A stretch of DNA of 21,248 nt. It comes from Pigoraptor vietnamica (Eukaryota > Opisthokonta > Filasterea). Positions 1-9,900 of the stretch are shown here, piece by piece. The DNA lies in assembly GCA_943704525.1 (NCBI GenBank), contig CALSCQ010002237.1, positions 1 through 21,248 on the forward strand. The letters run 5' to 3'. The notes beneath the pieces were generated by a model. It saw only the letters and a program-made list of their open reading frames with translations. It had not been told where the DNA came from and made no database searches. The first letter of the stretch is position 1. Each line of letters begins with the position of its first letter. The translations under genes were made by a program, and so were the position numbers.

Positions 1-14
1 TCCCCCCAAACAAA

Positions 15-34
15 ACACACACACACACACACAC
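15..34. repeat. (AC)10 microsatellite in cyclin Y intron 4
   Basis: Pure AC dinucleotide run on the plus strand, inside the part of the last visible cyclin Y intron (positions 1-85). On the transcribed strand it reads GT. An A run follows at 39-48. Confidence 0.9.
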
Positions 35-85
35 TCGCAAAAAAAAAATTCTTCCACGAGCCTCTATCGTTCCCATTTCACTCAC

Positions 86-1115
86 CGCAGCCGAAGTGAA
101 TATCAGCTTCAAAAAGTTGTAAATCGGCTCTTCGTTAGAGAGCATCCGCCCGTACTCATCAGCCGGCGTCGATTTCTGCAAAGAGACGACACACGCGCGT
201 GCGTGAGGGAAAGTGTGATATCCGGTATGTGTAAGATCGGTGTGCCGGAACACTGGCGCTCAACTACCGTGTTTCAGATATGCACAAACAGGAGCAAAGG
301 TGACCAAGACGGGGAACACTGTAGAGACACAGCGGGGCGTCAATCAAGGGGCGTTGCGCACGCACCGACAGCGGGTGCAACTTCTCGTCAAAAATGGGGT
401 CGAGGAGAGGGTCTGTCTCCTTGTGGCCCGCTCGCACGAAATAGTAGATGGCAGATGCCACGCTGGAGGAAAACTCGGTTTCAGCACGTACAGCACCAAT
501 GCGCACGCACACACGCATGCACAAACACTCACACACGCACGAACACAACATACGCGCGCACGCCACACACGCACTTATATAGACAAACACTCACTTACAA
601 CATATAACGCGCGCACACACGCACGCACAAACACACTCAGACACGCACGAACACAACAAATGCGCGCACGCAACACACGCACACATATAGAGACGCACAC
701 ATATAGAGACATACACTCAGTTACAACACATACTGCGCGCACGCCACACACGCACACATATAGAGACACACTCACTTACAACACATACCGCGCGCACACA
801 ACACACGGCACGCACCATCGCAATGTCTCGTCCATGTCTGGTTGCGATACGGTGCTGTCCACAAAAAGCGTCGAGCACGAGTTGGACTTTGTGACCTGCC
901 CGTCCGCACCCGAATGCATCGACCGCACCGACTCTCGTCGCGACGGTTTCCTCTCGGACGAGATGCGACGCATGCCGAGGTTTCGGTTCGGTTCAGGCAT
1001 CACCGACGTGAAGAGCGTGTCTTGCTGGCCGCCACCGCCTGCCACGGGACAGTCGATGACAGTGAGGACAACGACAGGCGCACAGTCACAACGCACGCGA
1101 CATAAAAGGAAAAGT

Positions 1116-1156
<41 letters not shown>

Positions 1157-1392
1157 GCGCGCGTGACAAAAAAGAAAGACGCGCAACACAGCACAGAATC
1201 CAAGTTCGCGAGGGGGAGTCTCAAAAATGAGAGCGCACCTTCTCGGTCGCTGATGTGTTGGACGCGCTCGTCCTCTTCCTTGTCAGCGGCCGCCGCCGTG
1301 ACGCTCACGCGCGGCGCCCCCATCGCAATCTCCTTCTCCGGGACGACATCTGCGTCCCCTCCCTTCGTGCAACCGCTGAATAGGTTGCCCAT
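86..1392 (-). CDS. CCNY: Cyclin Y (partial, 5' part; four exons, continues past the left edge)
   Basis: Cyclin Y recruits and activates CDK14/CDK16-type kinases at the plasma membrane. Exons on the minus strand are 1392-1239, 1038-816, 462-366 and 175-86; all joins keep frame and give 188 codons. The protein starts MGNLFSGC, an N-myristoylation signal with a nearby Cys (C8) suited to palmitoylation, as in animal cyclin Y. Family blocks appear in the expected order: HISDRE (residues 46-51), SNSCSTLFVDSTVSQP, the block CVASAIYYFV, FDEKLHPL, then the start of the cyclin box, IYNFLKLIFTSAA. The stretch between HISDRE and SNSCS is rich in Arg and Ser (RRIS, SRRES), plausible phosphorylation or 14-3-3 sites. 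The start codon has A at -3. The rest of the cyclin box lies outside the window. Identity rests on remembered family sequence and is strong; the exon joins are inferred. Confidence 0.93.
501..790. repeat. Alternating two-unit minisatellite in cyclin Y intron 2
   Basis: Two related CA-rich units of about 52-55 bases alternate. Unit X (about 501-552 and 609-660) carries GCACAAACAC and ACGCACGAACACAACA. Unit Y (about 553-608, 662-733 and 734-788) carries an ATATAGA core and ACTCA(C/G)TTACAACA. The order is X-Y-X-Y-Y; the second Y also doubles its ATATAGAGAC core. The array fills most of the intron at 463-815. Unit borders were set by eye. Confidence 0.75.
1119..1152. repeat. (AC)17 microsatellite in cyclin Y intron 1
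   Basis: Uninterrupted AC run on the plus strand in the intron between exon 1 (ending 1239) and exon 2 (starting 1038), followed by GC/AC-rich sequence. It reads GT on the transcribed strand and is likely length-variable between individuals. Confidence 0.95.
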
Positions 1393-2439
1393 TTTTGCGA
1401 AGACGCGGCGTGCGCAGCGTCGTGGTCTCCACGCGGGCGATTACGTGCGACTCCCACTCTGCGCCGATCAGCCGAAAGACACCCGGAGCAGAGCACCTCT
1501 GCGGAGAGGAAAACGCGCTCGAAGCGCTTCCTCAGACGGAAAGCAGCCGAAGGGCCATCGCCGAGGCCTTCAGGGTAATCGTACACAACAGCGGGCACGA
1601 GTGAGTCCCGGACGACCACCGGCAAAACGAAAGTCACTCGTGAATCAACCAGGGACTTTTTTCGCAATTTCCCTTCGGAGTGCGCGACGAGATGACGAAG
1701 TGCGCGCGGCGATTGTCGAGAAGTGTCGTTTGCCAAAACGCCGGTTCGAAAGTTTGGAGGTTTGCCCAACAACACACTCTAGCAAGCTCACACTGTTTCA
1801 CCTCTATTGACAGCGCGTGTTGTCTTCGAGAGAGAGAGAGAGCTCACGTAGTCTCACTGGTTGCACACTACACGCACGCACTCGGCGAACACGCGCGCAC
1901 ACACTCGCGACAATGCGCACGCACGCACACGCGCGCATACACACACACACACAAGCTGAGACACACCAAAGCCAATTCCTGAGCTGCCTCCACTTGGCCG
2001 CGACTATTAATTTGAACTGTTGGAAAATCTAACCAAAAAATCATGCATCTTTAAATTAATCGAGGGAGTGTATGGAACTGTGAAAGAACTTCCGAAAACG
2101 TGTCATCTGGAGAATTTCTTCAAATAAATTGCCTCGGGTGTAGTTCGGCAACAGGGGATGGCGCCAACCCCAGCTTCAAACGTGCAGAGTCCGTTTCACG
2201 TGCAGCTTCGGCCTCGTCTTCCTGATGAGTCGACTTGTTTATGGGGTGAGTGCGACTGGGGGAGCGGGGTGAGGGCATCGAGGATGCACCCTTTTGGTTG
2301 CGTCACGTGTGTGTTCGCTGCACTACCGAGGGATCCTACGCCATCAAAGTCTGCCCAAACACAGGTACGCGGAAGTTGAAAGATTCTCGCGTGTGGGAAA
2401 ATAGTAACAATTTACAGGACGAAGAAGGGCGGTTTCCGC
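1393..2439. other. Spacer: cyclin Y upstream region and DUF4246 downstream region
   Basis: About 1 kb between two minus-strand genes. It holds a GA run (about 1836-1850), a CA-rich tract (about 1866-1954) and an unusually AT-rich island (about 2003-2135) containing AATTTGAA at 2009-2016, the best place for cyclin Y promoter elements. A CACGTG lies at 2304-2309. Several open frames cross the region, but none matches a family I know or has convincing splice partners. A 5' untranslated exon or intron of cyclin Y is possible. Confidence 0.5.
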
Positions 2440-4375
2440 TCAGTGTTCGCACAACGAGAAGACGCGCTCGTAAATTTCCTTCGAGTGCATGTCGACAAAG
2501 TACTTGCGCTCGCGCATGAGCTTCTCGCGGTGCTCGCACGCGTCCTTGAAGGACATCGGGTAGTCAACGTAGGACATAATCTTCTCGAAGATCTCAATCG
2601 GAAGCTGGCGAATGTGGCCGCCGGCAAGGCGCACCGAGTCCACGAGCCACTCGCGCTGCTGCGGCGCAACGTTGAGCGTCGACAGCACGCGCGTCGTGGG
2701 ATTGACGAGGAAGAACACGAGAATCTTGCGCACGCCGGGCTTCGTCCGGTCGATGAGGCTGAACGGCGCCACGCGGTGCTGGAACGTGTTGGGGAACGAG
2801 ATGCAGCGGTCCTCCTTCGTGAGGATCGAGCCGATCGTCTGGTTGAGCGCCTCTTCGTTGCCGAGGCCGTAGATCATGTTCACGCCGCGGTCGTCACCCT
2901 CTGTAGAACAAACCAGCATCAATAACATGAGTGTAAGCCCAACCTCCACACACACAAGTCGAAAATACACCGTGACCAAACAGTCGAGACCCAAAGTGAT
3001 GCGCGCACTGGCAAATGGGTCGTTTGCGCATGAGTGCGCGTGCGTGTGTGTGTCAATGTGCGATGAGTGTATGTGTCCGTGCGTACTTGCGTATGAAAAT
3101 ACAGCAGTGCCGCGCGCAGCTACACTCACGCTCGTAGCCGGGCTCGGACACGGCGACGCGGAAGTGGAGGCGCGACTCGGAAATGTTCTCCGACTTGTAG
3201 TAGTAGATGCCCGATGCGATGATGTTCTCGTTCTCCATGCCCTCAATGTGCCACACGCCGCCATCGTACGACGGCTGCTCCGGCGTCAGCACAATGTTCG
3301 CGAGCTTGACAATCACCTGCACGCGCCGCCCCTTCAGGTCGATAATCCGCGACGGCGGCGGAGGCGCCTCAAACTCGGGGATGCGGGGCTCGCGCGGGAC
3401 GCGGTTCTCGTAGTCGTCGTCGTCTTCTTCCTCCTCCTCCTCCTCCTCTTCCTCGTCGTCGGCGTCGTCAAAGTCGGCGTCGTCGTCGTCGCCGTCGGCC
3501 CTCGCGCCCTTCCGCTTCTTGGGCTCCTCGTCGCTGTACGGCTCAGAGTCCGACCCCTTGTCGTACCACGAGTCCTCGTCCGCGCGAAGCCGCCTCTCCG
3601 GTCGCTCCAGGAGGTCCGTGAGCACCTTGTTGAAGAGCGGCACGAACTTTTCAAAGACGCGGCCGATCGTCTTGTACAGGCCCTTGTGGTAGTACGGGTG
3701 CAGGTTGTTGATGTACGACGCAATCTTGACGCTGCCGGACTTGTCGATATCAAACTCGGCGGGGAGCCACTGGTACTTCTCGCTCTTCGTATAGTAGTGG
3801 CCGCTGTCCGCGTCGTAGCGCTTCTTATAGTCGCGCTCCTTCGTCTTGCCGACGGTTTCGGGTTCGCCCCCGCCGATCTTGGCGAGAGGGGGAATCGCGT
3901 CCGTCTTCATCACGTGCGACACGCCCTTGACGTAGCAGTACAGCGACGGATGGACGAGATCCAGCACCTGCTTCTTAGAGCCGGGGTGCCAGTCCTTCAG
4001 CTCGTCGGGGATCGCCTCGAGCTGCGCGACGCCTGTGAGCAGCTCGTTCTTGAGCTCGTCGTCGACGAGGTTGTCGGCCTGCCACGTGCCGTCGACACCG
4101 CCCGGCTGCACGGGACCCTCGCGGATCGAAGCATAGTGCTTGACCTCCGCGAGAATGTACTTGGCCATGTTCTTCGACACGCCCTGGCGACGCGCCTCCT
4201 CGCCCCATTTCTTGATGATCTCGGGATTGTTAATCTTCTCGTACCACTGCGGCTTGTCGCGGATCGCCGCGCTATACTGGCACATGACGATTTCGCGCAG
4301 CGTGTAGGGCTCCACCTCCGCCCCGTGGAAGGGGTCGGGGAACTTGAGCGTGGAATAGTCCTCGACGACCGCCAT
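2440..4375 (-). CDS. DUF4246 family protein, possible 2-oxoglutarate/Fe(II) oxygenase-like
   Basis: Two exons, 4375-3130 and 2900-2440, joined in phase give 568 residues, within the usual DUF4246 range. The N-terminal part shows the family pattern (PDPFHG, PYTLREIVMCQY, KPQWYEKI), then WHPGS and VLDLVHPSLYCYV. The C-terminal part has WHIEGMENE, SENISESRLHFR, YEQGDDRG, FPNTFQHRVAPF and KPGVRKILVFFLVNP. DUF4246 is common in fungi and has no settled function. I see H376-x-E378, then H457 and R473, spaced like the metal and 2-oxoglutarate ligands of a double-stranded beta-helix oxygenase; that is inference. A tract at about residues 296-321 is almost wholly Asp/Glu, ten Glu in a row among them, and looks disordered. 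The gene is divergent from BABAM2. The start sits at the beginning of the conserved block. Confidence 0.88.
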
Positions 4376-4845
4376 TTCCCAATCTCCCGCGCGGGGAAGT
4401 GGTTAACACGAAGAGACGACACTCGAATTGAGAGTCTATAAAGTGTTTTGCAGGTAAAGCAATACGCAGACTCACGCACTGCACACACACGCACACACGC
4501 ACACACGCACACACGCAGACACAGACCGGCAGAGACCAGTCCTCCCACAGCGAGCATGTTGTCGTGTCAGCTGGCTGACAAACACTGGGCGACCACAAGG
4601 CTTACACTTTAATTTGAAAATGCGCACTTTTGTGGTGAAATTGGGACCCAGACTCAATTAATGCCGCACGGGACAAGAAACGCCCACCCGCCACACGTGA
4701 CTCAGTGACGACATTTTGGATATGATGTCATTCGTTTTCTGCGTAGGTGACGTCATGGTTTTTGAATCGCTGGTCATTTTTGTTCCCCGCCTCACACACG
4801 TTCTTTCAGACAAGTCTACTCCATCTACAGCACATTGGTCGCCTC
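4376..4845. promoter_or_regulatory. Divergent promoter between DUF4246 and BABAM2
   Basis: Some 470 bases separate the two start codons. A CA-rich tract lies at about 4480-4520 and AATTTGAA at 4611-4618. A cluster of classic binding-site shapes follows: CACGTG (4694-4699) overlapping TGACTCA (4698-4704), TGATGTCA (4723-4730) and a perfect TGACGTCA (4748-4755), about 90 bases before the BABAM2 start. These match E-box, AP-1 and CRE/ATF consensus sites. The sites are seen; their use here is inferred. Confidence 0.6.
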
Positions 4846-6469
4846 ATGGCTGCGACCGAGAGTGACGCACTGTTGGCCCTCCTTGCGCCCTTCGTCCAGT
4901 CGCATCTCGGCGCTGTGCTCGAGCACGAGTTGCCGTTCCATGACCAGCCCATAAGAATAACCGGCGTCGCTCCAAGGTGTTTTGATTTTTGTGTATGTGG
5001 GGGGAGGGGCGCGTGCGTCCGTGTTTTCGTGTGCCGGGCTCGGTGTGCGTGTGTCGCTTGTGTGTGTGCAGCCCCGTATCGATTTCATTGTGCTTACCTC
5101 GCTTGTTGCGGCAGTGACTGGGAGTACGCAAAACCAGCCGATCGTTTTGAACTCAGCATTCCGTACTGTCGGTCTCAGCTAACATGTGAGTTCTCAAACG
5201 TCCGTCACCGTCACCAGCACCTACTGAGCTCCAATGTTCCCATGTGAACTTTTGTGCCACCACCACACCTTACCACAATGGCTTATGTATCGGCTCGTAG
5301 GGGAGGTTATCTACGACTACCGAAGGCCACGTGCGCCACCGGACTTCATATTCTCGCGTGACCGCACTTTCATGCCTTCGTACACGTCGGTGCGTGCACT
5401 TCTCGACTGGCAACCCGACGAAAGCGATTGTTTGCTGCGAGTCATTCTCGAACTCATCGAGGTAAAGTGCCGTTATGCTTTCAGTTGCCCCATAGCACGC
5501 ACTGTTGTCGGTGCTATGTGTGCTCGGCACTGGAATTTATTTTGTGACACTGACTTTCTCGCTTCCTGCATTGCGTAGTAGAAGTGTACTCGTCGCCTCT
5601 ATTCGTGTCCTCAATGAGTGGTCTTTACCGTGCAGCTCTTTCGCGCGCACCACGTCGCCCTTGCGTCCAACCACCCATGCGAGGCCATTGTTCGCGCCGT
5701 CAACGACCTCACGCGACACGAGCAGCTGCGCGCGGGCTGTGTGCTTGTGGACACGAGTGGCGAAGCGCCGGCGTCAGCCACATTCCTCGTCCCTCTGCAG
5801 GCATCTCTCGGCGAGCTCGTCCAATCGGAAGCGCTGAGCCCCGCCGATTCGCAAATTGCCGTCGCCGTCACGTTTCGCCCGTACGAGTCGCAGATCTCCG
5901 ACGTCACCATGTCCGCGTCGTTCGTTGCAAGCGCCCCGTTGCGTGGGCTGCTGAGGCTGGATAGCCCTCCAAAATATGAGGGGCATACGACGCTCGAGGA
6001 CTACGCGCAGATTGCGCTCATTGGAGTTACGGACGCCGTGGAGGCGGCCATGGCGTCCCTCGTGAAGCGACGCGAGTACATTGCCGCTTTCCTCGCGATG
6101 TTCGGCACGTCGATCCTCGAGTTTGATGCGTCGTCGTACTTCATGGCGGCGGCGCTGATTGATCCCGGCCCTGGCCACTACCCATTCATACTCCACGTGA
6201 CCCTCGGGAAGGGCTTCCCTGCGGACAGGCCTGTTGTGGCAGCCATTTCCATCGCCATCGAAGAGCAGGCGCGCAAGGTGCTGTCGAGCGCGCCGTACAG
6301 CCCGTCGTGGCACTGCGACGAGATGATCGAGCGGCTCAAGTGGGTGCTCACGAACCGTGTAATGTGTGCGTTGCACTGGACAGTGGTGGGCGACTGACGC
6401 GCCCTCTTGTGTGCGTGCAGAGCGTACTTGGTGGACGAGGCCAAGAAGCCGCCGCCAAGCAAGCGGTAG
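4846..6469 (+). CDS. BABAM2: BRISC and BRCA1-A complex member 2 (BRE/BRCC45)
   Basis: BABAM2 is the scaffold that holds the BRCC36 deubiquitinase with MERIT40 and Abraxas/ABRO1 in complexes that cut K63-linked ubiquitin. Exons are 4846-4976, 5115-5185, 5301-5461, 5636-about 6363 and 6421-6469, giving about 379 residues (human 383). Matches include DRFELSIPY, then WEVIYDY and PPDFIF (around residues 68-85), and the second UEV-like domain with KRREYIAAF (265-273), FGTSILEFDA, GFPADRPV and PYSPSWHCDEM. The family is built of E2-variant domains that lack a catalytic cysteine. Exon 2 to 3 joining recreates the expected LTWEVIYD. The last donor is uncertain: 6364 gives a short Lys/Pro-rich end, while a donor at 6359 keeps another frame open to about 6579. 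The first of two in-frame Met near the conserved start was set aside because 4846 matches the family N-terminus better. Confidence 0.92.
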
Positions 6470-6922
6470 TCGATGGGAGCCTGTGGTTCGGCGCGTCGCA
6501 CGCGTCTCTTGGAGAGATTGGGTGCGTTTGCGAGCCCGACATCCACCCTATGCGGAATACACTCGATGCTGCAAATTGATTTGGGATGTGTGCAGTTTTT
6601 CTGTTATTTTGAACAACTCTTGAATATATTTGGGTCGAGTGAGTTTGACACAATTGCGGCACACACAACAGTCACACACACACACACACACAACACGCAT
6701 TCGCTCGACCAACAACAGATGCACTCATTGCCAAAGGCATCGCACACACAGACGAGTAGAGACAACTGCATGCCAACAGATTTGCACCTTACGCACACAA
6801 GAGAACCGTCTCTCGCACATCTAAGTGCCTGTTTCGATCCACCTGCCGCCCACGGGGGCGTGCGCAGCCTTGCGTGGATGCGTCCCCTTCATCACTAGTG
6901 CACCGCTCTTGAGTCTTGCGTC
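6470..6922. other. Spacer between BABAM2 and TRAPPC10
   Basis: No gene seen. The region has an AT-rich stretch at about 6570-6645 and an (AC)10 run at about 6673-6692 with further CA-rich sequence to about 6800, followed by GC-rich DNA up to the TRAPPC10 start. It must hold the BABAM2 poly(A) site and the TRAPPC10 promoter, but I see no AATAAA. Here the CA strand, not GT, is the sense strand of both genes. Confidence 0.5.
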
Positions 6923-9900
6923 ATGAGCGAGGGCGACGCACCGGCCGCGCTGTCGGTGCCGCAAGTGCCTGTGCGGCCCGAAACGCCCACGCCGGTCGAC
7001 GCAAAGCGGAAATGCCCCCTCATCTCTTGTGAGTTGCATCAGAAACATCCCTGCCCGTGTGACGAGGGAGAACGGGGTTCGCTGTCTGGTTGTGTGCGAT
7101 ATGTGCGCGACTTTCGAAGCGCGTATGGAGTGTGCATTTGTAGAATCTATCCGTGTGTTCAAGTCGGTGTTGATTGTATGTGCGTGGATGTGCGTGGGTA
7201 CGTGTGTGCTGGGAACGTGTGTGTGTGTGTGTGTGTGTATACTGTGTGTGAGTGCACGCATGCGCGGGTTTTCAAATAGTGAGTCTGAGCGCCTTCCACT
7301 CATCGCAGACCAAGACGACTATGGCCTGTGGCCGCAGTTGGCCAAGGGCTTTGCGCGGCGCATCCCTTTTCCCAACGTCACGTGGCGCAGCATGTCAACC
7401 GGGCGCCAGCAGCTCATCGAGTCGCTCAACGTGGAGCTCGTCCCCTTTGTGCCAGGTCTTGCGTCCAGGTCGGACGGCATGGGGGGCGTCTCGCTCGATC
7501 ACCAGCAGCCCTTCGTGCACCTGTACCTTGTCAGCTGCGACGTGGGTGGCACTCTTCCATGGTGCTAGACGTGTGTTTGTGTGTGCCTTGTTGTGATTGA
7601 CGGCGGATGGTCGCGGGTCACATCCGTCTAGTGTCAGGAGCACACTCGTGTGTACGTGCAGGTTCTTTCGCTAACTTGCTACCGCCGCGCCCACCCGCGG
7701 ACGCACAGGACGTGGACGTGTACAAGCAGTCGGTGAAGAACAAGATACAGAACTGGCTCAACTACTTCAAGGACAACTCCAAGATCGAGTGGCTCATTGT
7801 GTATGTCGACATAAAGAAGGGCCTCGCGCAGAAGCTGCCCAAGCTGCAGCTGAGGAGCGTCCTCGACAAGCTCAAGAGCGATTTTGCCTCGAAGCCGGAG
7901 AGGTGAGAAAATGCGCGCACTCTGAAATTTCTGTGTGTGGTCGTGATGAAGAGTGCAGTAGTTTGTGCGAGGAGACACACTCTTCTTGCGTACTAATTTG
8001 CGTGTATGAAGAGCCGCGTGTGTGGCGGGAGGGAAGACAAGTCCGTTTTATTTTTGTCGATCGCGTCCTCTCGGTTTGGCCCTAACCTTTGAACTCGCAG
8101 GTGCGTCCAGTTGCGCATCAGTGACAACGACGCCAAGGCGGAGGAGACGTGGGAGGACGTCATCAGCCGCATCCGCGACAGCGTGCTTGCTTGCTTCGAC
8201 CGCCGCGTGGCGCAGTACGAGGACGACATCAAGCGCAATCTCGGCAACAGGCAGCTGCCGGGGTGGAACTTTCTCAACTTCTTTATTCTCAAGGTGAGGG
8301 AGGCAGTAATCCCGGACGCCATTTGCGCGCTGTCCTTTGTCCCTTTAGTAAGTACTGGTTTGTGCCTCTATGTATGCTTGTTGTTGACCACCGCTCATGC
8401 GCAGGAGGGACTTGCGTATGCGTTTGAGATGATGCGGCTGTACGAGGAGGCCTTCTTCCAGTATGTCGAGCTCGAATTTCTCTACAGACAGCTCGAGTCA
8501 ACGGAGAACGCGCAGCAGCCCGGGGGTGCGTTCTGCCGTGCCTCCCTTCCTCTGTTGCTTTATCGGAGTCGATGGACGCGCGTCCATGATTTTGTCTGAT
8601 CCGACATCTTTGGTTTGCTGTGTGCGCTGGCTGATACTTTGCCAAGTCGATCTGTCACGTGGCCGTGCGCGTGGCTCACGTGCTTGTTTCGCAACCCGAA
8701 TGTGTTGTGCTTGTGTTTCCATCGTCTGTGTTCTGATGCCACCTTTCGCACCGCCAGGCGCACTGCCGGTGCTCGAGGTGTTTGGCGGTACGGACGTGGG
8801 AGATGACAGCGGCAGCGTCCTTGACCTTTCCCGAAAGGCTTACCGCGACATGATACGGCGCAACACGATCAAGGCGTTTGACTTTCGCAACTACCTCTTT
8901 GCGTGCCAGTTCCGCCTGCTCCTCCAGCTGGGTCGACCGGTGGAGGCTGCCGAGCGCGGCCACGCGTTTGCGCTGTCGACCGGTCGCAAGCTGCGCGAAA
9001 ACGTGTCGCGGCTCAAGCGGCATTTCGCCGAGTCCTGGATGTTCTCCTTCTGCACCGAAATTGTTGTCGAGTGCGACCGCGTCGTCCCCACACTCCAGCC
9101 GCCTATGGAGTCCGAGTTGCGCGCGCGATACCAAATGCTGAGGGGAGACCTCGCATATACGGCGCGCAAGCGACTCGACGCCCTGGGCATTGCGTACGGC
9201 CACTTGCCGCGCGAGCTGCCTTTCACCTTGAACGCAGGAAGCGCAGCTTCCACCGTCGCTACGGCGCCACAGACGCCTGCAGTTGCGCCACCGACGGCGC
9301 TTGCAGTGACGGAGAAGTCGGCGGCGAATCCGGCAGACCCACTCGGCGCGCTTGGTGGAGGTCCCCTCGCCGAAGAGGCCGGGGAGAAGATGGTGGAGTA
9401 CCCGCCAATTGCGGGCGGCGTCCCCGCAACGGACGACGGGCGACTGACGAACGCCATCCTCCTCAACGCCGTCTCGAGCACGAAAGAGTTTGATCGGCTG
9501 TACGAGGACTGCAGCCGTTCGGCCGCGGAGAGCTATGCGGCGGCCAATCGCCAGCGCGGTGCGCTGCGCGTCAACAGGGATTTGGGCGCGCTCCGCTTCT
9601 GTCGCAAGGAGTACGAGCGCGCCGAGTGGTACTACGGCAACGCGCACCGCACGTTCGCGGAGGACGGGTGGCTGTCGCTCGACTACGACATTCGGCGCGA
9701 CCTTGCCTTCTGCCAGCGCCGCCTGGGGAAACTCGAGGACTGCGTCGACTCGTACACGGCCTTGCTCGCGCCCGCGTCGTCGCTGTCTGCCGAGGAGCGC
9801 CAGTCGACGTTTGACGACCTCATGGTCATCGCGAAGCAGGACCTCCAGTCGATGTACGCGCTGGCGGCGGGTCCTTTGCTCCGCCCGACGGTCGTGTGTG

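Noticed and set aside
240-1166. 308-codon plus-strand open frame rich in His, Thr and Arg
   Set aside because: It reads the CA minisatellite and the antisense of cyclin Y exons; the minus-strand exons match a known family, this frame does not.
1305-1775. 156-codon minus-strand open frame overlapping the cyclin Y start
   Set aside because: Different frame from the conserved MGNLFSGC start, no family match, and most likely 5' untranslated sequence.
2158-2519. Possible small plus-strand gene (two open frames with GTGAGT at about 2246)
   Set aside because: No recognised domain; one frame runs into the antisense of the last DUF4246 exon and the joins are arbitrary. An expressed RNA there remains possible.
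2876-4441. 521-codon plus-strand open frame
   Set aside because: Antisense shadow of the DUF4246 gene, caused by high GC at third codon positions; Leu/Val/Arg-rich composition with no motif.
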